Source: an uncultured Parasphingopyxis sp.
GTDB lineage: Bacteria; Pseudomonadota; Alphaproteobacteria; Sphingomonadales; Sphingomonadaceae
DNA length: 40,689 nucleotides
Assembly: GCF_937129435.1 (NCBI RefSeq)
Contig: NZ_CAKZNF010000031.1
Location: forward strand, 1 to 40,689
Direction of reading: 5' to 3'
The notes under the pieces are model-generated. The model did not search any database. It was not told the DNA's origin and saw only the letters and a program-made list of their open reading frames with translations. A program made the position numbers and the translations under genes. Each line of letters opens with the position of its first letter. Position 1 is the stretch's first letter. Shown here one piece after another: positions 8,112 to 15,714 of the stretch.

Positions 8112-8915
8112 ATGGGCGAGCGGCCCATCTGGCTGATCGGCTGCGGCAATATGGCGGGCGCGATGCTCGACGGCTGGCTGGCGAGCGGGATGGCGACGCA
8201 GGATTTCCGCGTTGTTCGTCCCAGTGGCAAGGCCGCGGCCCGCGACGTGCCCGTCCAGCGCGAATTGCCCGGTACGCTCTTTGGCGATGCGATCGTGCAG
8301 ATCGGTTTCAAGCCCTATCATCTGGCCGAGGAGGCGCCGAAGCTTGCGCCGTTGATCGGGCCGGACACGCATATCGTGTCGATTCTTGCCGGCGTCGAAC
8401 TGGCGACGCTGCGCAAGGCTTTCCCCGATGCAGGGTCGATCGTGCGCGCCATGCCGAACACGCCGGTGGCGCTGAATGCGGGGGTCGTGGGATTGCTGGC
8501 CGAAGACAGGAACGCGGTCGGCGCCGATGCCGTCGAGGCGCTGATGGGGCGTCTGGGCCTGGCCGAGTGGCTCGACGACGAGGCGCTGTTTAACGTCGTC
8601 ACCGCGCTGGCCGGCAGCGGCCCGGCCTTCCTGTTCCGCTATATCGACGCGATGGCGCGGGCGGGGGCGGCGCTGGGGCTCGATCCAGCGCAGTCGGAGC
8701 GCATGGCAATCGCCACCGTCGAAGGCGCCGCGCGCCTCGCCGCCCGGTCGGACGAAGACCCCGGCACGCTGGCGGATCGCGTCGCCAGCCCCGGCGGTTC
8801 GACGCGCAAGGGGCTCGACGTGCTCGACGCCGATGGGGCGCTGGACGCGCTGGCGCGGGCGACGTTGGAGGCGGCTACCCGGCGCAACGAGGAAATGGCG
8901 GAAGAGGCGCGGTAG
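8112..8915 (+). CDS. proC: Pyrroline-5-carboxylate reductase
   Basis: Reduces 1-pyrroline-5-carboxylate to L-proline with NAD(P)H, the last step of proline synthesis; cytosolic decamer or pentamer in relatives. The 267 residues match the family. The Rossmann motif IGCGNMAGAM is at about 9–18, RAMPNTPVALNAG mid-protein, and the C-terminal dimerisation domain carries ALAGSGPAFLF and the signature VASPGGSTRKGLDVL. It forms an operon with the YbjN gene, and ends against a palindromic repeat shared with the convergent MarR gene. Confidence 0.96.
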   Translation: MGERPIWLIGCGNMAGAMLDGWLASGMATQDFRVVRPSGKAAARDVPVQRELPGTLFGDAIVQIGFKPYHLAEEAPKLAPLIGPDTHIVSILAGVELATLRKAFPDAGSIVRAMPNTPVALNAGVVGLLAEDRNAVGADAVEALMGRLGLAEWLDDEALFNVVTALAGSGPAFLFRYIDAMARAGAALGLDPAQSERMAIATVEGAARLAARSDEDPGTLADRVASPGGSTRKGLDVLDADGALDALARATLEAATRRNEEMAEEAR

Positions 8916-8920
8916 TCGTT

Positions 8921-9012
8921 CGTCATTGCGAGCGCAGCGAAGCAATCCAGAGCTACAAGGCGCAACGCATGCCGCTCTGGATTGCCGCGTCGCTTCGCTC
9001 CTCGCAATGACG
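8921..9012. repeat. Palindromic dispersed repeat between proC and the MarR gene
   Basis: The ends CGTCATTGCGAG and CTCGCAATGACG are inverted repeats, extended inward by AGCGAAGCAATCCAGAG on the left and CTCTGGATTGC on the right. The right arm has a few extra bases. Sequences beginning CGTCATTGCGAGCG are a widely seen type of intergenic repeat in Proteobacteria. It sits between two convergent genes, and the hairpin may stop transcription from both sides. Confidence 0.75.
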
Positions 9013-9026
9013 GTAACGTGTTCGCG

Positions 9027-9521
9027 TTAGCGCTTGTCCCCGAGCTCGCCGGCCAGCGCCGCCCGATCCGCACTCAGCAGCTTCTCCAGCACCGTCCAGA
9101 ACCCCGAAATCGCGGCCGAACCCGCATCGCTATAGGCCGCGACCATCTTCTCGCGCAGCGCCTCGAACAGCTTCGCCTCCAGCGCCGTGCCGCTCGCCGT
9201 CAGCTTCAGGAGCACCTGCCGCCGGTCTTCGCGCCCCGGCTTGCGCTCGACGAGTTCGCGTTGCTCCAGTTCGCGCAGCACGCGGCCCAGCGATTGCTTG
9301 GTGATGCCGAGCAACGCGATCAGATCGCCCACGGGCAGCCCCGGCTTGCGCGCGATGAAATAGAGCGCCCGGTGATGCGCGCGGCCCAGCCCTTTTTCCT
9401 CGAGCAACGCATCGGCGCTTGCCATCAACTCGCCATGGCCGAAGAACAGCAGTTCGATCCCGCGCCGGATCTCGGCTTCGCGCAGGAAGAGGGGGGAGGC
9501 GGAAGGAGGTTGGCTCGCCAT
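9027..9521 (-). CDS. MarR-family transcriptional regulator
   Basis: DNA-binding protein of 164 residues with a winged-helix domain: GRAHHRALYFIARKPGLPVGDLIALLGI, then the recognition helix region TKQSLGRVLRELEQRELVERKP and the wing GREDRRQVLLKLT. N- and C-terminal helices form the MarR dimer interface. It diverges from the branched-chain aminotransferase gene with about 70 bases between starts, which suggests control of that gene or itself, though no clear palindrome was identified there. The ligand is unknown. Confidence 0.88.
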   Translation of the reverse strand: MASQPPSASPLFLREAEIRRGIELLFFGHGELMASADALLEEKGLGRAHHRALYFIARKPGLPVGDLIALLGITKQSLGRVLRELEQRELVERKPGREDRRQVLLKLTASGTALEAKLFEALREKMVAAYSDAGSAAISGFWTVLEKLLSADRAALAGELGDKR

Positions 9522-9591
9522 GTTGACCGTTTTTGGCAGCGGGCCTAACCCGGCGCAACAACCGAATGGCCAATATCGAAGGTTCCTGTAG

Positions 9592-10476
9592 ATGCCCGAA
9601 TCCCAGCCCTATGACGATCGCGACGGCAAGATCTGGTTCGACGGAAAGCTCGTCGACTGGCGCGACGCCAACGTCCATATCCTGACCCATGCGATGCACT
9701 ATGCCTCGAGCGTGTTCGAAGGCCAGCGCGCCTATGGCGGCGAGATATTCGAGCTGACGCGGCACAGCGAACGGCTGCATGTCTCGGCCAAGATCCTCGG
9801 CATGCCGATGCCGTACAGCGTCGAGGAGATCGACGCGGCGTGCAGGCAGGTGCTCGAGGCCAACGATCTTTCCGATGCCTATGTCCGCCCCGTCGCCTGG
9901 CGCGGGCCCGAGCAGATGGGCGTCGCTGCGCAGGCGACCAAAACGCATGTCGCGATCGCGGCCTGGGAATGGGGCGACTATTTCAAGAACAAGGAGCAGG
10001 GTATCCGGCTCGATATCTCGCCCTGGCGGCGCCCCGCACCCTATACCGCGCCCGTCCATGCCAAGGCCGCCGGGCTCTATATGATCTGCACCATGGCCAA
10101 GCACGCCGCCGCCGACAAAGGCTATGACGACGCGCTGATGATGGACTGGCGCGGCCAGATCGCCGAGGCGACCGGCGCCAACGCCTTCTTCGTGGCTGAC
10201 GGCATCATCCACACCCCGACGCCCGATTGCTTTTTGAACGGTATCACGCGGCAGACGGTGATGGCGCTCGCCAAGAAACGCGACATCAAGGTGATCGAAC
10301 GCGACATCTGGCCCGAGGAACTGGAAGGCTTCGAGCAGTTCTTCCTCACCGGCAGCGCGGCAGAGGTAACGCCTGTGCGCGAAGCGGGGCCGTGGAATTT
10401 CGAGGTCGGCGAGATGACGCTGGGGCTGATGAACGATTACGCGAAGCTCGTGCGGGGGCAGTTGTCGAACAGCTAG
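9592..10476 (+). CDS. ilvE: Branched-chain amino acid aminotransferase
   Basis: PLP enzyme of fold type IV that interconverts leucine, isoleucine and valine with their 2-oxo acids, using glutamate/2-oxoglutarate. The 294 residues match the family. The head GKIWFDGKLVDWRDANVHILTH and HYASSVFEGQRAY are diagnostic. The PLP lysine is in VHAKAAGLY (about residue 159), and the phosphate-binding part is in GQIAEATGANAFF and NGITRQTV. The ATG at 9592 gives the conserved start. It is read away from the MarR gene. The downstream gene is of a different base composition and not obviously related. Confidence 0.95.
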   Translation: MPESQPYDDRDGKIWFDGKLVDWRDANVHILTHAMHYASSVFEGQRAYGGEIFELTRHSERLHVSAKILGMPMPYSVEEIDAACRQVLEANDLSDAYVRPVAWRGPEQMGVAAQATKTHVAIAAWEWGDYFKNKEQGIRLDISPWRRPAPYTAPVHAKAAGLYMICTMAKHAAADKGYDDALMMDWRGQIAEATGANAFFVADGIIHTPTPDCFLNGITRQTVMALAKKRDIKVIERDIWPEELEGFEQFFLTGSAAEVTPVREAGPWNFEVGEMTLGLMNDYAKLVRGQLSNS

Positions 10477-10487
10477 ATGGAAATCTG

Positions 10488-10931
10488 GTGGACAGCGAGT
10501 TCGGCTATCCATTGCCGAACCGGCAGTGGATTATTGACAGCAAATTGATCAACGACCGCGGCGCGCAGCGCGATGCGTTGAACCTGCTGGAATTGATGAC
10601 CACCGAGCCCAAAAATTTTTATCATGCGCGCCAAATAGCGGAGTGGGAAAATCGACGTCTTCCGTTTCGTACCTTGTGCGGAGCGATTCTGGTCTACATT
10701 TTCGTGCATTGGGACCACGTTCGCAATCGGGCGGCCTCACTCGAAAATTTGGTGAGTGACTTCGGCCCGGTTGCGCAGATTTATCAACCGCTGGCGAGCG
10801 ATGTCGCAGGGATGGGGTATATCACCCATCGCGAAGATCCCTTCGTTGACCTGCTTCGAGAATATTGCCGTTTGGCCATTGCCGAATTGATCGCCGACAA
10901 TGCTCTTAGTTCGTCAAATCGCGTGTTGTAG
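10488..10931 (+). CDS. Hypothetical protein in a low-GC patch
   Basis: I do not recognise this protein of 147 residues. It is mostly helical in appearance, with one modestly hydrophobic stretch (LCGAILVYIFVHW, about 65–77) and many aromatic and charged residues. The start is uncertain: GTG at 10488 is the first start after ilvE, and an ATG at 10596 would give a shorter form. Codons use A and T at third positions far more than neighbouring genes. The gene ends next to a hicA-like remnant, so it may have arrived by transfer or be a joined fragment. No domain or function can be stated. Confidence 0.5.
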   Translation: MDSEFGYPLPNRQWIIDSKLINDRGAQRDALNLLELMTTEPKNFYHARQIAEWENRRLPFRTLCGAILVYIFVHWDHVRNRAASLENLVSDFGPVAQIYQPLASDVAGMGYITHREDPFVDLLREYCRLAIAELIADNALSSSNRVL

Positions 10932-10938
10932 GTTTAGT

Positions 10939-11016
10939 CGGAAAGGCGAACAAAAAGCGCGATGCGACAGGATACGCCATTTTGAATTTCTGGAGAAGAT
11001 CGGAGCAATGCCATGA
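10939..11016 (+). pseudogene. hicA: Probable 3' remnant of a hicA toxin gene
   Basis: In the frame ending with TGA at 11014–11016 the sequence reads GEQKARC...RHFEFLEKIGAMP, which resembles the C-terminus of HicA mRNA interferases (typically KEAKRYQV...R.FLE..G..P). Its stop overlaps the ATG of hicB in an ATGA arrangement, as expected for a hicAB operon. The preceding part of HicA, including its catalytic histidine and double-stranded-RNA-binding-like fold, is absent. The remnant is short, so this call is an inference from motif and position. Confidence 0.5.
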
Positions 11017-11363
11017 TGAGTTACAAAGGCTATCGCGCCGCCGTCGCTTTCGACGAAGGCGATATGCTGTTTACCGGCAGGGTCGCGGGTATCGACGATG
11101 TCGTCGGTTTTCACGCGGACACCACCGAAGGGCTGAAAGCGGCGTTCGAGGAAGCCGTCGCTGATTATCTTGTAACCTGCGCCAAAGTCGGCAAGCGGCC
11201 GGAAAAAAGCTATTCGGGCAAGGTCATGTTGCGGATGAGCCCGGCGGTGCATGCGAAAGCCGCGCTGGCCGCCGAAATCGCCAGTCAAAGCCTCAACGAG
11301 TTCAGCGAGGCCGCGCTGGCTGCGTCGGCGGAAGAGAAATTGACCGGCAGGCACGCGCGCTGA
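11013..11363 (+). CDS. hicB: HicB-family antitoxin without an intact partner
   Basis: Protein of 116 residues of the larger HicB type. The N-terminal domain (YKGYRAAVAFDEGDMLFTGRVAGI, VGFHADTTEGLKAAFEEAV) has the partial RNase-H-like fold that binds HicA. The C-terminal GKVMLRMSPAVHAKAALAAEIASQSL...A segment is a ribbon-helix-helix DNA-binding domain. In complete systems it neutralises HicA and represses the operon. Here only a fragment of hicA seems to remain upstream, so it is an orphan antitoxin. A GGAG-rich site precedes the ATG; a second ATG directly follows the first. Confidence 0.87.
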   Translation: MMSYKGYRAAVAFDEGDMLFTGRVAGIDDVVGFHADTTEGLKAAFEEAVADYLVTCAKVGKRPEKSYSGKVMLRMSPAVHAKAALAAEIASQSLNEFSEAALAASAEEKLTGRHAR

Positions 11364-11376
11364 TTGAAAACGGTTT

Positions 11377-12375
11377 CTAGCTCGTCCTGATTCCGTGATA
11401 CCCGCGATACCACTCGACAAACTTCGGAATCCCTACCTCGATCGGCGTCGTCGGTTCGAAGCCGATGGCCTCCTGGATCGCGCTGATATCGGCGGCGGTC
11501 GCTGTCACGTCACCGGCCTGCATCGGTAGCATCTCGCGCTCGACTTTCCGGCCCAGCGCTTCTTCCAGCACGTCGATCATGTGCATCAGCTGTTCGGAGC
11601 GGTTGTTGCCGATATTGTAGAGCGCGTGCGGCTTGGTGCTGCCGCCCGGCTTCTCCTCGCCGTCATCGGCGGGCGGATGGTCGAGCGTGGCCAGCACGCC
11701 GGTGACGATATCGTCGATATAGGTGAAATCGCGGCGCATCTCGCCATGGTTGAACACCGGGATCGGCTCGCCGGCGAGGATCTTCCGCGTGAAGATCCAC
11801 AGCGCCATATCGGGCCGGCCCCAGGGGCCGTAGACGGTGAAGAAGCGCAGCCCCGTCATCGGAATGCGGTAGAGGTGCGCATAGGTCTCGCTCATCAGCT
11901 CGTCGGCTTTTTTCGTTGCGGCATAGAGCGAGACGGGCTGGTCGACCCGGTCCTCGACACGGAACGGGAAGCTGTCATTGCCGCCATAGACCGACGATGA
12001 CGAGGCATAGACCATGTGGCCGACCTCGCGGTGCCGCGCGACTTCCATCATGTTGACATGGCCGGCGAGGTTGGACTGCACATAGGCTTGCGGGTTGGTG
12101 AGGCTGTAGCGGACACCCGCCTGCGCGCCGAGATGCACGATCCGGTCGAAACGATGATCATCGAGCGCTGCGTTGAGTGCATCCATGTCCGAAAAATCGA
12201 CCCGTTCGAAGCTGAACCGGTTGCCCGCGATCTGCTGCAGACGGTCCTTTTTGAGCTGCACCGAATAATAATCGTTGAGGCTGTCGATCCCGATCACGCT
12301 TTCGCCGCGCGCCATCAGTCGCTGCGCCACATGCATGCCGATAAAACCGGCCGCGCCCGTTACCAGAACCGTCAT
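11377..12375 (-). CDS. NAD-dependent sugar-nucleotide epimerase, UDP-glucuronate 4-epimerase type
   Basis: Extended short-chain dehydrogenase/reductase of 332 residues. It has the NAD motif GAAGFIG (7–13), the active-site pair Y151-x-x-x-K155 in YAATKK with SSSSVYG before it, and RFFTVYGPWGRPDMA in the substrate part. The last motif and NDYY...LK near residues 34–42 are typical of UDP-glucuronate 4-epimerases, which supply UDP-galacturonate for polysaccharides. Other 4-epimerase or dehydratase activities cannot be excluded. No other polysaccharide genes lie nearby. It converges with hicB, 13 bases apart. Confidence 0.88.
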   Translation of the reverse strand: MTVLVTGAAGFIGMHVAQRLMARGESVIGIDSLNDYYSVQLKKDRLQQIAGNRFSFERVDFSDMDALNAALDDHRFDRIVHLGAQAGVRYSLTNPQAYVQSNLAGHVNMMEVARHREVGHMVYASSSSVYGGNDSFPFRVEDRVDQPVSLYAATKKADELMSETYAHLYRIPMTGLRFFTVYGPWGRPDMALWIFTRKILAGEPIPVFNHGEMRRDFTYIDDIVTGVLATLDHPPADDGEEKPGGSTKPHALYNIGNNRSEQLMHMIDVLEEALGRKVEREMLPMQAGDVTATAADISAIQEAIGFEPTTPIEVGIPKFVEWYRGYHGIRTS

Positions 12376-12530
12376 GGGTGTTCCCTCACTGTGTCGCCGG
12401 TCGCTTAGCGAGGGCGGGGCGTGGTGGCCAGTATGAGGTGTCGATTGTCGATTTCGCGCGCGACAGCGAGATTGTGGTCAGGCTCGCCAGAGCCGTGGCA
12501 ATCACAACGAGGCACATGAAGGCGGATTTT

Positions 12531-12782
12531 TTAACGGACCCCGGTCGTGTTGCCCGAAAAATAGAAATAGATCGCCCAGAGGACGAACACGGCTGCCGTG
12601 ACGATCGCAAGCCAGTTGGGGCGATCGCGATCGGGGCCGGGAATGGGCGAGATACCTTGCAGCCCATGGACGAGGCCGGTGACGACGGCCGCGATCACCG
12701 CCTGTTCGACACGGCCCATGATGAGCCACACCAACGCCGCGACGATCGCGGAAATGATGGTCGTCTTGATCGCCAATGACAT
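12531..12782 (-). CDS. Small hypothetical membrane protein
   Basis: Protein of 83 residues with two or three hydrophobic helices (TTIISAIVAALVWLIMG; VIAAVVTGLVHGLQG; WLAIVTAAVFVLWAIYFYF). The loop around residues 45–55 is Pro/Asp/Arg-rich. I do not recognise a family. A good GGGAGAGA site precedes the ATG. It lies 11 bases downstream of the universal stress protein gene and is probably transcribed with it, which hints at a stress-related membrane role; that is inference. Confidence 0.65.
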   Translation of the reverse strand: MSLAIKTTIISAIVAALVWLIMGRVEQAVIAAVVTGLVHGLQGISPIPGPDRDRPNWLAIVTAAVFVLWAIYFYFSGNTTGVR

Positions 12783-12793
12783 ATTGTCTCTCC

Positions 12794-13246
12794 CTAGCCC
12801 AGTTTCTCCAGTTCCTCGAAATTCAGCCCGCCCGGAACGATGATGACGGGGCAGGGCAGATCGCCCGCGGCCGCGGCGAAATGGGTGACGAGCGGGCCCG
12901 GCGAGGCGCCCGGCGCCGCGGCGAGCATCAGGCCGGCGATATCCTCGCTCTCGGCAATCGCCTCGCGAACGGCCTTGATCGGATCGCCGCGTTTGACGGT
13001 GATTTTCGGCTGCACGCCGGTCGCCTCGACCAGTTCGCCCGCAGCCTGCGCGACCGCCGCCTCGGCCCGCATCCGGGCCTCTTCCTCGAAGGTCGCTTCG
13101 ACGGCAGCCCAGTTGACGAATTCCTGCTGCGGGATCAGCGCGACGATCTCGACCGTGCGGCCCAGCCTGATCGCGCGTACCGCGGCATAATGGAGTGCGG
13201 TACGCGACTCCTCAGTCTCGTCGATCACCACCAGATAGGTGCGCAT
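12794..13246 (-). CDS. Universal stress protein (UspA-like)
   Basis: Single Usp domain, 150 residues. The fold starts with RTYLVVIDETEESRTALHYAA and ends with the buried strand CPVIIVPGG. The glycine-rich ATP loop G-2x-G-9x-G-S/T is not clearly present (AAAPGASPGP...AAGDLPCP), so it may belong to the non-ATP-binding class. The ATG at 13244–13246 is chosen because GAGGGG lies about seven bases upstream; a start at 13342 would add 32 unlikely residues. It heads a two-gene unit with the small membrane protein and diverges from the next membrane-protein gene. Confidence 0.85.
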   Translation of the reverse strand: MRTYLVVIDETEESRTALHYAAVRAIRLGRTVEIVALIPQQEFVNWAAVEATFEEEARMRAEAAVAQAAGELVEATGVQPKITVKRGDPIKAVREAIAESEDIAGLMLAAAPGASPGPLVTHFAAAAGDLPCPVIIVPGGLNFEELEKLG

Positions 13247-13366
13247 GCGGTTGCCCCTCGCCGTGTTGCCCGGAGACTGCGCCAGATGGGAGGATGAGGC
13301 AAGCGGGGAGGCGAGATGCAGCCATATCCTTCGACAGCGCATCGCCCGGCCGCTAAAGAACGTTGC

Positions 13367-13789
13367 ATGACCCGAACCCCGATCGTCTTCTGGGCCGTCG
13401 CCGCGCTGGCGCTGATCTTCAACCTGTTCAGCCTATACGATCTTGTGATGACGAGCGTCGATTCGATCGCGCATCTGCAGGGCTATCCGCAGCCGCTGGT
13501 CGAATTCCTGATCACCCTGCCCGAATGGCGGCGCATATTGTGGACAACGACGGTGTTTCTCGGCGTTATCGGCGCGGTGACGCTGCTGCTCCGGCGCGGC
13601 ATCGCCGAACGGGCGCTCTGGGCGGCGACGGTGCTGCTCGCGCTGGCGGTCGTCGTCGACTACACCATGCTCGACGGCGCGCGGGTCTATGGCGATGCCG
13701 GATCGGTGGTAAACGTGCTCGTCGTGGTGATCGAGGCGGGCTTTGCCCTTTACGCAGGGCGGGCGAGACGCCAAGGATTGCTGCGCTGA
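13367..13789 (+). CDS. Hypothetical four-helix membrane protein
   Basis: Protein of 140 residues with four predicted membrane segments: IVFWAVAALALIFNLFSLYDL; LWTTTVFLGVIGAVTLLL; LWAATVLLALAVVVDYTML; VVNVLVVVIEAGFALYA. The overall plan resembles small uncharacterised proteins often loosely labelled sugar transporters, but I see no diagnostic motif. The ATG at 13367 is preferred over one at 13316 because the first helix begins close after it. The pyruvate dehydrogenase E2 gene starts 29 bases downstream. Confidence 0.7.
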   Translation: MTRTPIVFWAVAALALIFNLFSLYDLVMTSVDSIAHLQGYPQPLVEFLITLPEWRRILWTTTVFLGVIGAVTLLLRRGIAERALWAATVLLALAVVVDYTMLDGARVYGDAGSVVNVLVVVIEAGFALYAGRARRQGLLR

Positions 13790-13818
13790 CCGAAACGCCC
13801 GTTACGCAGGACTGACCG

Positions 13819-15141
13819 ATGGCCATCGAACTCAAAATGCCCGCCCTTTCGCCGACGATGGAGGAAGGCACGCTCGCCAAATGGCTGGTAAAGGAAGGCG
13901 ACACGATCGCCGCCGGCGACATCATGGCCGAGATCGAAACCGACAAGGCGACGATGGAGTTCGAGGCGGTCGACGAGGGCGTGCTGGCGAAAATCCTGGT
14001 GGCCGAGGGCACCGACGAGGTCGCCGTCGGCACGGTGATCGCTATGATCGCCGAGGAAGGCGAGGACGCCGACAGCATCGAAGCGCCGTCGGGCGATGCG
14101 GCCAAGGCCAAGGAGCCGGAACCGGCAACGCCCAAGGCTGAGGCGGCAGCGCCCGAAGAACCGAATGAGCCGGAGGCGGGGAAGCCTGCGCCAAAAGCCG
14201 CGGCGAAATCGTCCGACCCGGCCCCCGATATTGAAGCCCCGCCGGCGCCGGTGAAGGATGGCGAGCGGGTGAAGGCGAGCCCGCTGGCGCGGCGGCTGGC
14301 CGAGGCGAAGGGCATCGACCTGACGACCATTTCCGGCAGTGGACCGAAGGGCCGGATCGTCAAGGCCGATATCGATGGCACCGAAGCCGCGCCCGCCAAG
14401 GCTGCCCCGGACAAAGCCGCCGCCCCTGCGCCTGCCGCCTTCGACACCGATATCCCGCACGAGGCGGAGAAGCTCTCCAACATGCGCAAGACGATCGCGC
14501 GCCGCCTTACGGAGGCGAAGCAGACCGTCCCGCATATCTATCTCACCGTCGACATCCATCTCGATCCGCTGCTGTCGCTGCGCAAGGAATTGAACGCGAC
14601 GCTCGAAGCGCGCGACATCAAGCTCTCGGTCAACGACCTGCTGATCAAGGCGCTCGCGGTATCGCTGATGCAGGTGCCCAAATGCAATGTGTCGATCTCG
14701 GGCGACCAGCTGCTCACCTATAGCCGCGCCGATATCTCGGTTGCGGTCAGCGTGCCGAACGGCCTCATCACCCCGATCATCGTCGGGGCAGACAGCAAGT
14801 CGCTCTCGGCGATCTCGAATGAAATGCGCGATCTCGCGGCCAAGGCGAAGGACGGCAAGCTGCAACCGCATGAATATCAGGGCGGCACGGCGAGCATCTC
14901 CAACATGGGCATGTTCGGCATCAAGCAGTTCGACGCCGTCATCAACCCCCCCCAGGGCATGATCATGGCGATCGGCGCGGGCGAGCAGCGGCCCTATGTC
15001 ATCGACGGCGAGCTCCAGGCCGCGACCGTCATGTCCGCCACCGGCAGTTTCGACCATCGCGCCATCGACGGCGCGGATGGAGCGCAGCTCATGCAGGCGT
15101 TCAAGGCGCTGTGTGAGAACCCGCTGGGGATGCTGACTTGA
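13819..15141 (+). CDS. pdhC: Dihydrolipoamide acetyltransferase, E2 of pyruvate dehydrogenase
   Basis: Core of the pyruvate dehydrogenase complex; passes the acetyl group from lipoamide to CoA. The 440 residues contain one lipoyl domain (about 1–78) with the lipoylated K43 in ETDKATME, an Ala/Pro/Glu-rich linker, a subunit-binding domain (about 152–187, [15 protein letters not shown]), a second linker, and the catalytic domain (about 210–440). The latter ends with the signature [12 protein letters not shown] (catalytic His about 413). [14 protein letters not shown] is typical of pyruvate-type E2 in Alphaproteobacteria. E1 genes are not in the window; E3 lies 1.5 kb downstream. Confidence 0.95.
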   Translation: MAIELKMPALSPTMEEGTLAKWLVKEGDTIAAGDIMAEIETDKATMEFEAVDEGVLAKILVAEGTDEVAVGTVIAMIAEEGEDADSIEAPSGDAAKAKEPEPATPKAEAAAPEEPNEPEAGKPAPKAAAKSSDPAPDIEAPPAPVKDGERVKASPLARRLAEAKGIDLTTISGSGPKGRIVKADIDGTEAAPAKAAPDKAAAPAPAAFDTDIPHEAEKLSNMRKTIARRLTEAKQTVPHIYLTVDIHLDPLLSLRKELNATLEARDIKLSVNDLLIKALAVSLMQVPKCNVSISGDQLLTYSRADISVAVSVPNGLITPIIVGADSKSLSAISNEMRDLAAKAKDGKLQPHEYQGGTASISNMGMFGIKQFDAVINPPQGMIMAIGAGEQRPYVIDGELQAATVMSATGSFDHRAIDGADGAQLMQAFKALCENPLGMLT

Positions 15142-15152
15142 CTGTCAGCCCG

Positions 15153-15218
15153 TCTCCAACTGCGATCAGGCAGCAAGCTGCCGAGCCTCTGTTTCCTCTC
15201 CCGCAAGGTGAGAGGAGC
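15153..15218. repeat. 66-bp direct repeat, left copy
   Basis: Matches the copy at 15637–15702 at 60 of 66 positions. It ends with the palindrome CCTCTCCC-GCAAG-GTGAGAGG (15195–15215), which differs from the other window copies at one arm base. It lies between pdhC and the DUF559 gene, and its last bases include the possible GTG start of that gene. Confidence 0.85.
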
Positions 15219-15714
15219 TGCAGTGTATGATCGCGAAGCCAGCCCCTCTCCCCTTGCGGGAGAGGGAGGGGCCCGCGCGCGTCAGCGCGTGGGAGGGAGA
15301 GGGGACGAACTTCGCGAGCGCGCGAAGCAAATGCGTTGCAATCCCACCGATGCCGAACGGCGCGTTTGGTCATTGTTACGGGCGAAACGGCTGGCCGAAT
15401 TCAAATTCAAGCGGCAGGTCGTGATCGACCGTTACATCGTCGATTTCGTGAATTTCCGGCACCGGGTCATCATAGAAGCGGACGGGTCGCAGCATGCCGA
15501 AAGCACCTATGATACCGAACGCGATGCGTATTTGCGTGTTCAGGGTTTTGCGGTGTTGCGGTTCTGGAACAACGAGATACTGAACAACCCGAACGGTGTT
15601 GCGGAAGCCATTCTTGCGGCTCTGGTGCGTGTGCCCTCTCCAACTGCGACTAGGCAGCAAGCTGCCAAGTCTCCGTTTCCTCTCCCGCAAGGGGAGAGGA
15701 GCAATGCTTCATGA
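15208..15714 (+). CDS. DUF559-domain protein, Vsr/very-short-patch-repair nuclease-like
   Basis: Endonuclease-like protein. The DUF559 domain runs from about residue 36 to 140: RERAKQMRCNPTDAERRVW, LLRAKRLAEFKFKRQ, RYIVDFVNFRHRVIIEADGSQH, and YLRVQGFAVLRFWNNEIL. The D...E-x-D-x-x-x-H and RFWN signatures recall Vsr-type/PD-(D/E)xK nucleases. The first 35 residues (SPLAGEGGARARQ) and the last 25 are translated repeat sequence. The true start is uncertain: GTG 15208, GTG 15223 or ATG 15331; the ATG leaves the start of the domain off. Its stop overlaps the next ATG. Biological target unknown; the gene looks like an insertion within the pdhC–lpd region. Confidence 0.82.
   Translation: MRGAAVYDREASPSPLAGEGGARARQRVGGRGDELRERAKQMRCNPTDAERRVWSLLRAKRLAEFKFKRQVVIDRYIVDFVNFRHRVIIEADGSQHAESTYDTERDAYLRVQGFAVLRFWNNEILNNPNGVAEAILAALVRVPSPTATRQQAAKSPFPLPQGERSNAS
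15245..15265. repeat. 21-bp palindrome, inverted partner of 15679–15699
   Basis: CCTCTCCC-CTTGC-GGGAGAGG. It is the exact reverse complement of 15679–15699 on the other side of the DUF559 gene, so the domain-coding part is bracketed by a perfect 21-base inverted repeat. The arms are themselves palindromic; only the five central bases set orientation. Confidence 0.8.
15637..15702. repeat. 66-bp direct repeat, right copy
   Basis: Second copy of 15153–15218, 60 of 66 bases the same. It contains CCTCTCCC-GCAAG-GGGAGAGG at 15679–15699. The repeat's GAGAGGAG end provides the Shine–Dalgarno sequence for the thioesterase gene at 15711, so the repeat has become part of that gene's expression signals. 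Confidence 0.85.

Noticed and set aside
10227..10931. Longer version of the unknown gene starting inside ilvE
   Set aside because: The extra part overlaps the conserved C-terminal third of ilvE in another frame and has antisense-like composition; a start after ilvE is more likely.
12386..12517. Possible 43-residue peptide on the reverse strand with a hydrophobic head (MCLVVIATALASLTTISLS)
   Set aside because: No ribosome-binding site, no recognised relative, and it lies in the leader of the epimerase gene. It could be real but the sequence does not support it enough.
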